A DNA stretch of 56,829 bases, from NCBI GenBank assembly GCA_024710355.1, contig JANJUX010000045.1, positions 1-56,829 on the forward strand, given 5' to 3'. The first letter of the stretch is position 1, and each line of letters starts with the position of its first letter. The notes beneath the pieces are model-generated. The model was not told where the DNA came from. It ran no database searches and saw only the letters and a list, made by a program, of their open reading frames with translations. Of this stretch, positions 44,001 to 51,766 are shown piece after piece. The DNA is from Candidatus Rifleibacteriota bacterium (GTDB lineage: Bacteria; Muiribacteriota; Ozemobacteria; Ozemobacterales; Ozemobacteraceae). Both the position numbers and the translations under genes were made by a program.

Positions 44001-45948
44001 CATCGATGCTTCGGCTCTGCATCTTGCATCGATGCAGGATGAAGATACCGAAGTTTTGAAATTTCTGGTCCATCACGGCGTTTCAATTGAATCGCGCGAT
44101 GTCGTTGGCGCAACACCGCTGTTATGGGCAGCTCACAATGGCGCAGCTTCGGCTGCGGCATACCTTCTCAGCTGCGGTGCCAACCCGAATTCTGCTACGG
44201 CGATTGCGAGCTTTTCGCTGACAGACCCTGAATTTGTCAGATTGAAGGAAAGCCTTTATGCCCGCCGTTCCGGCATTTTCAAACAGGTGATGAACGGTCT
44301 TACCCCGCTTGCTGCCGCTGTGATCGCAAAGAGTCACGAAGTGGTGCGGCTGCTGCTCGATGCTGGGGCCGATCCGAATCTGTGTGATGCCCTCGGTAAT
44401 ACGTCTCTGCATATAGCTGCGCTCAACGATATGCCTGCAATCGCAGAACTGTTGCTGCAGGCCGGCGCTTCCCCATTCCAGCGCAATGCTGAGGGTTTTA
44501 ATGCCATTGAACTGGCCGATAACGGTGGCCAGCTTGAAACAGCCTTCAGAATCTGGCAGACAATTCCTGCTTCGATAACGGCAGACCCGACGGTGCCGGC
44601 AGCTACCACTCCAACGAGTCTGCATGAAGCAGCAGCGGCCGCGCTTAGAACCGACCTGCGCTGGCTGATCAGGCAGAATCCGCAAAAAATTGATTCCCGT
44701 GCCGGCAGGGGTTGCCCGCCGGTGTGTGTGGCATTGTCTGAAGGCCAGATTGTGAGTGCCAGAATTTTGCTGCAGATGGGTGCTTCGGCTACCGTTGTCT
44801 GTAAAGACGGCACCTCGCCGTTGATTCTTGCTGTTCGCAAAAGCGTTGACGAAATGGTGCTTTCACTGGCATCTGCCGGTGCAAGTGTCAATCATGCCGA
44901 CAGTCTCGGCAATACGGCTCTGCATTTTGCTGCCGCCCAAAGCGATCCCGATATGGTTCAGCTGCTGCTGGAGCTTAAGGCCGAAACGGCAGCGCAGAAT
45001 CATCTGGGGCGCACCCCGCTGATGGAAGCGGTTTTTGCCCACGAAGATGCCAGATTCAGAAAATTTATCGAAGATAAACACGAGGAAATCAACCAGAAGA
45101 TCAGAAGGTTTAATGAAAAGAAGAAAAAAAGGGCAAAAGAGGTAAAGGGTTTCATAGTGAAACAGATGCTGCGCCCTGAACTTGAGTATGTTCCGCCGCG
45201 CCAGGCTGTCGTCAAACTTCTTGCGCGCCCGGAGCCCGCACTTATGCTGGTTGACAAACACGGGCAGACTGCCATGCATCTGGCAGCGAGAACCTGCGAT
45301 CAGCCGATCATCAAGGTTCTCTGTGAGGCCGGGTGTGATCTTGAAGCTCGCGATCGCCTCGGGAGAACGCCGTTATTTCAGGCTGTCGTTGCCGATAATA
45401 CAAAGGGGCTGCAGGCGCTAATTTCAATGGGTGCTTCGGCGAATGCCGTTGATTACGGCGGTGAAACTCTGCTGTCACTGACTGACTCGCTGAACCGTTC
45501 TGACCTGCGCCAGAAACTTCTCAATGCCGGCGTTGCATCGTCACAGATCGTGCCGCAATGGCCCGACACTGCCGCTGGAAGCAGGCTGGCGCGGGCGGTT
45601 GCCGAAAATCGTTTTGAGGCCGTAAAGTATCTTGCTGCCCGCGCTGAAGAAAGCGTAAACGCCATCGATCAGGCTGGTGAAACGGCTCTTTTTACTGCCG
45701 TTCGCAACGCCAGCCCTGAAATGATCGAATTGTTACTGCAGCTTGGCGCTGAGCCAGGGGTGGCAAATCCGTCAGGCATGACTCCGCTCGATATTGCCAG
45801 GCAGATGAAATGTCCTAATGACCTCAGACTTCCGCGCGGTGTACCCGGTCTTTTTCCGGATACCGCCAGCTCTGATATGCAGACGCGCAGCAAAATTATA
45901 AATCTGCTGGAAAAAGCTCTGGCAGGAGACCAGGAGAAAAAAGAATGA
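41062..45948 (+). CDS. Giant exported ankyrin-repeat protein
   Basis: This 1628-residue protein begins with a signal peptide (LLVCPTLLMCLMLAMTMPLAAS) and is then almost wholly made of 33-residue ankyrin repeats, recognised by the recurring TPLHxA and GADPNxxD patterns; I estimate about three dozen. Near 1335-1375 the repeats are broken by a very basic, charged segment (RRFNEKKKKRAKEVK) that may form a helix or an exposed loop. The stop codon overlaps the ATG of the next gene. The ATG has AGGAGAGG 6 bases upstream. Ankyrin repeats bind proteins; in the periplasm or outside the cell this may be a scaffold or an effector on other cells. No catalytic domain was seen. Confidence 0.9.
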   Translation: MARSGLLVCPTLLMCLMLAMTMPLAASKEASQFFVPGGRMPFLKAFERAGRENARVTSSGAAQVFEIASMTGKINAVAQIEHKADENSASETGLQLHKAILARDSALLASLLAGGADPNHKNKDGDTPLIVAAEKEFLRAVPILLEQGADFRATDSSQRTLLQKLAKLNAFALVTDLIERGADVNAVASGSTTPLMASVCNRGFESALVLINSGAKISATDYRKWTPLHYACYFRNFPAIYLLVTAKADVNAVDANGNTPLLTLGHDRHGFTSDFICSADYLLQLGADINAVNNDGKSLVDFAEAFYDPAILRFIIERGGRLKIPESVLADNPDNATSSLLLQAVTDGRRALAVCLLESLPPGTKPAVNSEGKTALHVAVESNMEDLVNALLENGFDPNHADNASSTPLHQAVSYGMEQYVPLLLGAGARTDLKNSRGATAIRIAEERGKLSLYRFLSEWKPLQVNTASAALQVTGSSLNLAEAMRDRLWLTVRHMLAEKRGINDRDASGSSPLHYCYDVSRWRLARKLLDAGADPAVADENGKTPLHLAAGEGNCYLARMLLEHGTPVDPADKKGRTPLSYAIEGNHLPVIDFLLSRGADINHADVERKTPVFYIKRDESAALVLEWLALRGADVNVADKYDYTVCHHLAWNSRSPAFFKSMQRAGVDIFKKDRSGRSPFSNIVANGSEENLDYFLQQPAYREVIFSGESLILHDWVAYGRVEMLEKCLKYGASPDLKNPKGEALLFASLEPRNASATAMLIAAGASVKGVACARGTLLEVALKKALHEQIRMLLAAGADPNQETVSGIPLLWLAAGNWQVCELLVEHGARPEVASLQAEAARSYRRLFLETPEGVAILKKLAERGTDLKPLLLVGDTPEEQQEHVFSMAESNRLPAFELALDTGFPINTTDSDGNTLLHIAALNGRKEIALLLLQRGASLEARNQSGATPLLMSFERHPGAALALLEAGADPQVRLAGIDASALHLASMQDEDTEVLKFLVHHGVSIESRDVVGATPLLWAAHNGAASAAAYLLSCGANPNSATAIASFSLTDPEFVRLKESLYARRSGIFKQVMNGLTPLAAAVIAKSHEVVRLLLDAGADPNLCDALGNTSLHIAALNDMPAIAELLLQAGASPFQRNAEGFNAIELADNGGQLETAFRIWQTIPASITADPTVPAATTPTSLHEAAAAALRTDLRWLIRQNPQKIDSRAGRGCPPVCVALSEGQIVSARILLQMGASATVVCKDGTSPLILAVRKSVDEMVLSLASAGASVNHADSLGNTALHFAAAQSDPDMVQLLLELKAETAAQNHLGRTPLMEAVFAHEDARFRKFIEDKHEEINQKIRRFNEKKKKRAKEVKGFIVKQMLRPELEYVPPRQAVVKLLARPEPALMLVDKHGQTAMHLAARTCDQPIIKVLCEAGCDLEARDRLGRTPLFQAVVADNTKGLQALISMGASANAVDYGGETLLSLTDSLNRSDLRQKLLNAGVASSQIVPQWPDTAAGSRLARAVAENRFEAVKYLAARAEESVNAIDQAGETALFTAVRNASPEMIELLLQLGAEPGVANPSGMTPLDIARQMKCPNDLRLPRGVPGLFPDTASSDMQTRSKIINLLEKALAGDQEKKE

Positions 45949-46733
45949 AAAACACTGATGCCGCTTTTAAGTATCTTGCTTTGTCGTTATTTGTCCTGTT
46001 TTTTTCGACCGGCCTGAATGGCTCTCAGATGCCTGAAGGGCCGCAGGTTCCGCTGATGCGGGAAATGGAACAGCCTCGCAACTGTGATTTCCCTCACATG
46101 CAAAGCCCTGAGGTGCAGTTTATGGCGGCCGATGAATTTCCGGCCGATGTCGACTGCGAGGTTGACCTTGAGAAAAATCGCATCGGCATTCGCAATCAGC
46201 AGGCGATCAAGGCTTACAACGGGCCATTTAACGGTCAGGGCATTGTGCGGCTGACTCTTGACCCGAAAACGACAGAAGTCTGCAGGGCAAGAATTGAAGT
46301 GCTTTTTGGTGAGACAGTCAAAGACTGGAACCTGAATATCGCCGATTCGGTTTCTAATAACGGTTATTCGGGTGACAGCGGTCATCAGAGCCATGACGGC
46401 GAAGCGCAGATTCTCAACGGCAATTTTGCCCTCTATGGCGACGACCACATGCCGGCCGATGAAAAGAACGGCAAAGTTCTGGCATCGGCCGAAGGTCTCG
46501 GCAGCCCGGGTGCCACTGTGATTTTTGAGATCAGCAATAACCGGCTTGTCTGGCAGAACGACAGAGGTCTCGACGGCGAGGTCAAATCGCCTTATGTCTT
46601 CTGCCTTGCCGGCCAGCCCGATACCGAAGGCCCGGTTAACCACGATATTTTCATCGGCATAAACCAGGTGATCAACGGCGACCGCACCGGCAGCGGTGTG
46701 AAAAGGGTCAGAATCAGACTTTTGCATGAATAA
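45945..46733 (+). CDS. Unknown exported protein coupled to the ankyrin gene
   Basis: This 262-residue protein has a signal peptide (YLALSLFVLFFSTGLNG). The mature part is acidic and beta-rich, with paired Cys (near residues 46 and 65, and others at about 107 and 220) that could form disulfides. Phrases such as IGIRNQQAIKAYNGPF and ILNGNFALYGDDHMPADEK match nothing I recognise. Its ATG overlaps the ankyrin stop (ATGA), so the two are translated together and may work as a pair outside the cytoplasm. It converges with the Crp/Fnr regulator gene. Confidence 0.75.
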   Translation: MKNTDAAFKYLALSLFVLFFSTGLNGSQMPEGPQVPLMREMEQPRNCDFPHMQSPEVQFMAADEFPADVDCEVDLEKNRIGIRNQQAIKAYNGPFNGQGIVRLTLDPKTTEVCRARIEVLFGETVKDWNLNIADSVSNNGYSGDSGHQSHDGEAQILNGNFALYGDDHMPADEKNGKVLASAEGLGSPGATVIFEISNNRLVWQNDRGLDGEVKSPYVFCLAGQPDTEGPVNHDIFIGINQVINGDRTGSGVKRVRIRLLHE

Positions 46734-46775
46734 TCAGCTGTGGCCGTTCTTTGCTTAACCTCGACCGCGGGCTGT

Positions 46776-47465
46776 TTATTCTTCGATCTTTTCGCCGCTG
46801 GCGATGCTTTCGAGGGTGTCGCAGTCGAGAATCTCGATGCGGTTGCCGCTGACTTTAATGGCTCCGAGATCCTGAATTTTCTTGAAGGTGCGGCTGAGAG
46901 TGGCCGGAATCGTGCCCAGCCTTGAGGCGAGCGCGCCCTTTGTCTGTTCGAGCTCGACAACCCGGCTGCTGCCGTCATCACAGTTGCGCATCAGATATTT
47001 GGCAAGCCTGGCCGAAACATCTTTCAGTGACAGGTCGTCGATGAGCTCGACAAACTGGCGCAGCCGCCGCGAAAGAATGCCGAGCATGTTGAGAAAAATC
47101 TCTGGCTGCTGGCGACCGAGGGCGATGAAGCGGTCGCGGCTGAAATAAATGAGTTCGCAGTCAGTCGTGGCGGTCGCACAGGCCGGATACGCCGTTCCCT
47201 GAAATACCGGCACTTCGCCGACAATCTCGCCTTCACCGAACTGATGAATCACCTGTTCACGCCCGTCGCCGCCGATACGGTAGATTTTTAAGCTGCCTGA
47301 ATTGATCAGATAGAAGCCGGTGGCTTCCTGATGCTGCATGAACAGAGTCTGGCCGGTTGGCAGACGCCGCTCGACGGCAATCGACGCGAGCGCTTCAAGA
47401 AATTCAGGCTGCATTTCACGCAGCAGGTCACTTTTGCTGAAACTGTCTGCCAGGGCCTTTTGCAT
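46776..47465 (-). CDS. Crp/Fnr-family regulator next to the Hcp locus (HcpR-like)
   Basis: This 229-residue protein has a cyclic-nucleotide-binding-type sensor domain (FGEGEIVGEVPVFQGTAYP), a long dimer helix and a helix-turn-helix (TKGALASRLGTIPATLSRTFKKIQ). The N-terminal Cys cluster of an oxygen-sensing Fnr is missing; the only Cys residues lie mid-protein and near the end. Regulators of this class beside hcp and a ferredoxin gene are known as HcpR and respond to nitric oxide or nitrogen oxides. It is divergent from the ferredoxin gene, and a palindrome TTTGACTTAAGTCAAA lies between them. HcpR is a context-based guess. Confidence 0.85.
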   Translation of the reverse strand: MQKALADSFSKSDLLREMQPEFLEALASIAVERRLPTGQTLFMQHQEATGFYLINSGSLKIYRIGGDGREQVIHQFGEGEIVGEVPVFQGTAYPACATATTDCELIYFSRDRFIALGRQQPEIFLNMLGILSRRLRQFVELIDDLSLKDVSARLAKYLMRNCDDGSSRVVELEQTKGALASRLGTIPATLSRTFKKIQDLGAIKVSGNRIEILDCDTLESIASGEKIEE

Positions 47466-47499
47466 TATGCCTCACAAAAAAATAAAAAAAGTTTTGCGT

Positions 47500-47515
47500 T
47501 TTGACTTAAGTCAAA
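47500..47515 (+). promoter_or_regulatory. Crp/Fnr-type operator of the ferredoxin-cupin-hcp genes
   Basis: A perfect 16-base palindrome TTTGACTTAAGTCAAA (TTGAC-N4-GTCAA core). Its centre is 41.5 bases before the start site predicted from a -10 box CATAAT at 47537-47542. This is the class II activator position for the Crp/Fnr family. It is also just upstream of the regulator gene on the other strand. Confidence 0.75.
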
Positions 47516-47582
47516 GCTTAAAGGGGTCATTTCGAACATAATAATAATGTAAGAAATCAAGAAAACCAAGGAGCAAAATACC

Positions 47583-48404
47583 ATGGCGATCCGCAAAATC
47601 ATCTCTATCAACGAAGAACTCTGCAATGGCTGCGGCAACTGCATTACCGGTTGCGCCGAAGGCGCTCTGCAGCTGATTAACGGCAAAGCGAAACTCGTTA
47701 AGGAAACCTACTGCGATGGTTTTGGCGACTGCATCGGTACCTGCCCGACCGGCGCTCTCAAGATCATCGAACGCGAGAGCGACGAATTCGATTTCGACCG
47801 CACCATCGAGCATGTCGAAAAGATTCGTGGTGAAGACGGCGTTAAATTTATGCGTGAATCGCACAAGATTCACGAACAGAAAATGGCCGCCGCCAACGCT
47901 GCACCGGCTCATCAACACGCTGGTGGTGGCTGCCCGGGCACCAGAATGCGCATGATGAAGGCGCAGCAGACTGCACAGGCAACTCCGGTTGCCGAAGGCG
48001 CCATGCCGGTTGTCATGAAATCAGAGATCAGCCAGTGGCCGCTGCAGCTGCACCTGCTGCCGACCCGCGCCCCGTTCTTCGATAACCGCGAACTGGTTGT
48101 GCTCAGCACCTGCTCGCCGGTAACCAGCCCCGATATCCAGTGGCGCTATATCAGAGGTCGCTCGGTCGCCATCGCCTGCCCGAAGCTCGACCGCACTGAA
48201 GGTTATGTCGAAAAGCTTGCCGAAATCTTTGTGTCGAACAATATTCCCCGTGTAATAATAATGAGAATGGAAGTTCCCTGCTGCGGTGGTCTGACCGCAC
48301 TGGTTAAAGCGGCGCTCGAGCGCTCGAAGCCCCAGGGGTTGGTGGTGGATGAAGTGACAATGAGCCTTGAAGGCGAAATTGTCAAAACTAACCGAATTTA
48401 TTGA
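47583..48404 (+). CDS. Two-cluster 4Fe-4S ferredoxin-type protein of the Hcp locus
   Basis: This 273-residue cytoplasmic protein has an N-terminal ferredoxin domain with ELCNGCGNCITGCAEGA and, 20 residues on, YCDGFGDCIGTCPTGA, each with four Cys; the second has a longer first spacer (CxxxxxC form). The C-terminal 140 residues contain STCSPVTSPDIQWRY and MEVPCCGGLT, a pattern shared with ferredoxins next to hcp in sulfate reducers and clostridia. It probably carries electrons to Hcp. It is read from a promoter with a Crp/Fnr palindrome. The cupin gene follows after 36 bases. Confidence 0.88.
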   Translation: MAIRKIISINEELCNGCGNCITGCAEGALQLINGKAKLVKETYCDGFGDCIGTCPTGALKIIERESDEFDFDRTIEHVEKIRGEDGVKFMRESHKIHEQKMAAANAAPAHQHAGGGCPGTRMRMMKAQQTAQATPVAEGAMPVVMKSEISQWPLQLHLLPTRAPFFDNRELVVLSTCSPVTSPDIQWRYIRGRSVAIACPKLDRTEGYVEKLAEIFVSNNIPRVIIMRMEVPCCGGLTALVKAALERSKPQGLVVDEVTMSLEGEIVKTNRIY

Positions 48405-48440
48405 AAACTTTACTGACAAACCAAAGGAGACTTTGCTAAA

Positions 48441-48776
48441 ATGACGCAAGCGTGGAAACCAGAAACCGTAATCAACCTGGCTGAATTCGTTACTTTCGCT
48501 GACGGTTCGATCGTCAGTAAAACATTACTCGACAAACCGGCCGGCAGTCTGACATTGTTCGCCATTGCCAGTGGACAGGGTATTTCAGAGCATAAATCAC
48601 CGTATGACGCCACGGTTCAGGTTATCGAAGGCGAGGGGAGTTTTCAGGTCGGAAACAATGTATACAAAGTAAAAGCAGGAGAGGGGCTCATCATGCCGGC
48701 TAATATTCCGCATGCCGTGCTGCCCGGCGAAGGCTTCAAAATGCTTCTGATCATGATCAGATCAAAGAATGAGTAA
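48441..48776 (+). CDS. Cupin-domain protein
   Basis: This 111-residue protein is a single small beta barrel. Residues about 48-90 have the cupin motifs (HKSPYDATVQVIEGEGSF and PANIPHAVLPGEGF), with two His positions likely to bind a metal. Many hcp loci carry such a cupin, whose role is unknown. An AAGGAG site precedes the ATG. It lies between the ferredoxin and hcp in the same direction, with 220 bases before hcp that contain a structured repeat. Confidence 0.85.
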   Translation: MTQAWKPETVINLAEFVTFADGSIVSKTLLDKPAGSLTLFAIASGQGISEHKSPYDATVQVIEGEGSFQVGNNVYKVKAGEGLIMPANIPHAVLPGEGFKMLLIMIRSKNE

Positions 48777-48799
48777 AACTTCAATGGGACAGGTAAGCA

Positions 48800-48905
48800 C
48801 CGAGCTATAAACTGCGAGGCGAGAAGACGGGATTGCTTTTTCGGAAGCTTGTGAGCGAAGCGAATCGCTGGAGAAAAAGCAACCCGGCTGATAGGCCGAA
48901 GCTCA
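48800..48905 (+). repeat. Structured intergenic repeat, copy 1
   Basis: The conserved core (48821-48895) runs from GAGAAG through GATTGCTTTTTCG and GTGAGCGAAGCGAATCGC to CTGATAGGC. It folds as a long imperfect hairpin closed by GAGCT/AGCTC. It lies between the cupin gene and hcp, ending about 90 bases before the hcp start. Confidence 0.85.
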
Positions 48906-48996
48906 CGAATAGAATTATTACGAGTCGTGTTTAAGGTCGCAATGACCATTAACAATAGTTTTAAACGCAAATTTCAAAAATTTAGGAGAGAAAAAA

Positions 48997-50643
48997 ATGG
49001 GTATGTTCTGTTATCAGTGTCAGGAAACTGCTGCATGCAAAGGTTGCTCGATCAGAGGCGTCTGCGGTAAACAGCCGGAAACCGCCAACCTCCAGGACCT
49101 TCTGCTGTTCGTTCTCAAAGGCATCGGTGAACTCGGTGAACTGGCCGCCGCCAAAGGCATGATGACCAATCAGATTGGCGATTTCATCTGCAATTCTCTG
49201 TTCATGACCATTACCAATGCCAATTTCGACGATAACCGCTTCTACGCTCAGATCGATGCCGCTGTCAAACTCCGAGATGACCTCAAAGCCAAGCTGGCAG
49301 CCGCTGGCGTCAACGTTGCTTCCCTCTCAGAAGCCGCCACCTGGAAACCGGCTGCCAAAGCTGATTACCTCGCTAAAGCTGAAAAAGTCGGCGTTCTCGC
49401 CACCGAAAATGAAGATGTGCGCTCGCTGCGCGAACTGCTGATCTACGGTCTCAAAGGCATCGCCGCCTATGCCGAACATGCTGCCGTTCTCAATCATCAT
49501 GACGAAAGCATCAATAAGTTCCTGGTCAAGGCTCTCGCTTCGACCACCAAAAGCCTGAGCGTTGACGCCATGATCGCTCTGGTCATGGAATGCGGCCAGA
49601 CTGCCGTTACCACCATGGCTCTGCTCGACAAGGCCAACACCTCGACCTACGGCAACCCCGAAATCACCAAAGTCAAAATCGGCGTCGGCAAGCGCCCCGG
49701 CATTCTCGTTTCTGGCCATGACCTGCGCGATTTCCATGATCTGCTCGAACAGACCAAAGATGCCGGTATCGACATCTACACTCACAGCGAAATGCTGCCC
49801 GCCAACTATTACCCGACCTTCAAGAAATACAGCCATTTCCATGGCAACTATGGCAACGCCTGGTGGAAACAGGATACCGAATTCGCCAGCTTCAATGGCC
49901 CGATCCTCATGACCACCAACTGCATCGTGCCGGTTAAAGATTCTTACAAAGACAGAATCTATACCACCGGTAATGCCGGTTACCCCGGTGTTAAACACAT
50001 TGCTGACCGCGTTGGCGAAGGCAAAAAAGACTTTTCGGCCATCATCGCTCAGGCCAAAACCTGCCAGCCCCCGACCGAAATCGAAACCGGTGAAATCGTT
50101 GGCGGCTTCGCTCACAATCAGGTTCTTGCCCTGGCTGACAAGGTAATTGCAGCTGTTAAGAGCGGCGCAATCAAGAGATTCGTGGTAATGGCCGGCTGCG
50201 ACGGTCGCCAGAAAGGCCGCGAATATTTTACCGATGTGGCAAAGAATCTGCCCGAAGGTACCGTAATTCTGACCGCCGGCTGCGCCAAATACCGCTATAA
50301 CAAACTGCAGCTCGGCGATATCGGTGGCATCCCCCGCGTTCTCGATGCCGGTCAGTGCAACGACAGCTACTCTCTCGCCGTCATCGCGCTCAAGCTGAAA
50401 GAAGTCTTCGGCCTCAAAGACATCAACGAACTGCCCCTGTCATTCGATATCGGCTGGTATGAACAGAAAGCCGTCGCGGTTCTTCTCGCCCTGCTGTTCC
50501 TGGGTGTCAAGAAAATCCGCCTTGGGCCGACGCTCCCCGCTTTCCTCTCGCCGACCGTTGCCAAAGTTCTCGTCGAAAAATTCAACATCATGCCGACCGG
50601 CGATGTCAAAGCCGACGTCGCTGCCATGATGCAGGGCAACTGA
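48997..50643 (+). CDS. hcp: Hybrid cluster protein (Hcp; hydroxylamine reductase)
   Basis: This 548-residue cytoplasmic enzyme is of the strict-anaerobe class. The N-terminal 4Fe-4S site has Cys5, Cys8, Cys17 and Cys23 (Cx2Cx8Cx5C), with one extra Cys14. All ligands of the 4Fe-2S-2O hybrid cluster can be seen: His in VSGHDL, Glu in HSEMLPANYYP, Cys in TTNCIVP, Cys in GCDGRQKG, Cys in TAGCAKYRYN, Cys in AGQCNDSYS, and Glu in SFDIGWYEQKA. It reduces hydroxylamine to ammonia in vitro and nitric oxide to nitrous oxide in cells, protecting against nitrosative stress. TTAGGAGAG precedes the ATG. A strong terminator follows. Confidence 0.97.
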   Translation: MGMFCYQCQETAACKGCSIRGVCGKQPETANLQDLLLFVLKGIGELGELAAAKGMMTNQIGDFICNSLFMTITNANFDDNRFYAQIDAAVKLRDDLKAKLAAAGVNVASLSEAATWKPAAKADYLAKAEKVGVLATENEDVRSLRELLIYGLKGIAAYAEHAAVLNHHDESINKFLVKALASTTKSLSVDAMIALVMECGQTAVTTMALLDKANTSTYGNPEITKVKIGVGKRPGILVSGHDLRDFHDLLEQTKDAGIDIYTHSEMLPANYYPTFKKYSHFHGNYGNAWWKQDTEFASFNGPILMTTNCIVPVKDSYKDRIYTTGNAGYPGVKHIADRVGEGKKDFSAIIAQAKTCQPPTEIETGEIVGGFAHNQVLALADKVIAAVKSGAIKRFVVMAGCDGRQKGREYFTDVAKNLPEGTVILTAGCAKYRYNKLQLGDIGGIPRVLDAGQCNDSYSLAVIALKLKEVFGLKDINELPLSFDIGWYEQKAVAVLLALLFLGVKKIRLGPTLPAFLSPTVAKVLVEKFNIMPTGDVKADVAAMMQGN

Positions 50644-50665
50644 TCTGACGTTTGTCTGCTCTTCT

Positions 50666-50706
50666 GCCCGCCTTCAGGCTGTTCGCAGCCCGAAGGCGGG
50701 CTTTTT
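50666..50706 (+). terminator. Terminator of hcp
   Basis: A stem of 16 bases, GCCCGCCTTCAGGCTG with CAGCCCGAAGGCGGGC (one mismatch), and a TTCG loop is followed by TTTTT. It starts 23 bases after the hcp stop. Confidence 0.92.
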
Positions 50707-50748
50707 ACTGATACTGCACAAATAAAGCTGGCTTTTGGAGTCGGGTAA

Positions 50749-50838
50749 GGCACGGGGAGAAGTCGGGATTGCTTTTTCGTAAGCTTGTGAGCGAAGCGAA
50801 TCGCTGGAGAAAAAGCAACCCGACTGATAGACCGGGCC
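50749..50838 (+). repeat. Structured intergenic repeat, copy 2
   Basis: Same core as copy 1 (from GAGAAG at 50757 to CTGATAG at 50830). The closing stem is GGCACGG/CCGGGCC, different in sequence from copy 3 but still paired. At the base of the inner stem this copy has TCGGG/CCCGA where copy 3 has CCGGG/CCCGG. It lies between the hcp terminator and the next gene's promoter region. Confidence 0.87.
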
Positions 50839-50962
50839 GCCGAACCGGTCAACCAGATTTTAATTTTACAGGAATCGATAATTGCAACTACGGGCGGATT
50901 GACTGCAGAGAAATTTCGCAATACCCTTTGGGTGGTTCTTAAACTTTTTCAGGAGATGTACA

Positions 50963-51388
50963 ATGAAATTAAAGATGCTGGTTCTGGTGGTTATGATGGT
51001 TATGGGTTGCTCGGCTCTGTTCGCCGGCATGATGCCGGCCGCCGAAGAAATGAAAGCTTTTGACGCCATTGTCGACAAGGCAATGACCGCTTACAATGAC
51101 GGCGACTCAAAGGCCTTTTATGCTGATTTTGCTGTAATGATGGCTGCTATCTGCACCCCAGAGGCTTTCAAAGCCCTGTATGTCGACAGCTATATGAAAA
51201 TCTTCGGCAAATATGTCTCAAGAACTGTTATTGAAGCAGAAACTGTTGTTGTACCGGATGTTCCGAACGGTCTTCTGGTTTATGAAGCCAAATTCGAAAA
51301 GAACGAAAAAGTTAAGCTCTCCGTGAATCTTTTCAAAGAAAATGGCGCCTGGAAACTTCAGCAGGTAACCATTCAGGCCATGCCCTGA
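50963..51388 (+). CDS. Small exported protein, NTF2/DUF3887-like
   Basis: This 141-residue protein has a signal peptide (KMLVLVVMMVMGCSALFAG), in which MVMGC could be a lipobox. The mature part has a helix-rich start (FDAIVDKAMTAYNDGDSKAFYADF) followed by curved strands ending VKLSVNLFKENGAWKLQQVTIQ. That is the general NTF2-like plan of DUF3887 proteins, which are exported and of unknown role. AGGAG lies upstream of the ATG. A possible promoter TTGACT-N17-TACCCT lies about 50 bases upstream, after repeat copy 2. A terminator follows. Confidence 0.8.
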   Translation: MKLKMLVLVVMMVMGCSALFAGMMPAAEEMKAFDAIVDKAMTAYNDGDSKAFYADFAVMMAAICTPEAFKALYVDSYMKIFGKYVSRTVIEAETVVVPDVPNGLLVYEAKFEKNEKVKLSVNLFKENGAWKLQQVTIQAMP

Positions 51389-51410
51389 TCGCTTTTATTC
51401 CTGCCAATAG

Positions 51411-51436
51411 CCGCCTTTGAAAAAGGGCGGTTTTTT
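51411..51436 (+). terminator. Terminator of the DUF3887-like gene
   Basis: CCGCCTTT and AAAGGGCGG pair around a short GAAA loop, followed by TTTTTT. It lies 22 bases after the stop. Confidence 0.88.
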
Positions 51437-51445
51437 ATTTGCGCT

Positions 51446-51474
51446 AAAAAAAAGAATCCGGGATTATTCCCGGA
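51446..51474 (-). terminator. Leftward terminator with no known gene upstream of it
   Basis: On the minus strand the perfect stem TCCGGGA/TCCCGGA with a 4-base loop is followed, after TTC, by eight T residues. It faces the rightward terminator at 51411-51436. No credible minus-strand protein gene lies to its right, so it should end an unannotated leftward transcript. Confidence 0.75.
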
Positions 51475-51700
51475 CTGAAAAATAAGGAGGCAAACAAATC
51501 CATAACCCTTTTCGACCGCAAATGAAGTTTCTTTAACGAAAAAATGCGCGACAAACACGTACAAACTCAGACATTCACAACCGATGAAAAGCACGAAAAA
51601 TCGCAGGCGCCTGCCGGCATACAAAAAATAATTAAAAAAATTTTTCGTCGGCAGCAATAAAATATCTGGTGCGAAATTTTTCCCTGCGATTTTTCGGTAA
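51475..51700 (-). ncRNA. Candidate leftward small RNA
   Basis: The stretch ends at the leftward terminator and contains a perfect 14-base inverted repeat (51594-51607 with 51683-51696), nested with CTGCCG (51611) and CGGCAG (51648). A 112-codon frame on this strand runs through both terminators and lacks a ribosome site, so it is not taken as a gene. The 5' end is not known. No named RNA family was recognised. Confidence 0.3.
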
Positions 51701-51766
51701 AATAATTGCATGCTGAAAATTTCCTCTGTGTGCTGTGTAAAAGCTCATTGAAAATTACTATGGCTA

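Noticed and set aside
44122..44891. Several long minus-strand frames inside the ankyrin gene
   Set aside because: They are antisense to a clear repeat protein and follow from its GC-biased repeated codons.
49327..50115. A 262-codon open frame antisense to hcp
   Set aside because: It lies wholly inside the conserved hcp coding region, has no ribosome site and its product matches nothing; it is a by-product of codon usage.
51373..51711. A 112-codon minus-strand frame between the DUF3887-like gene and the next gene
   Set aside because: It runs through two terminators facing each other and into the end of the preceding gene, with no ribosome site and a very low-complexity product.
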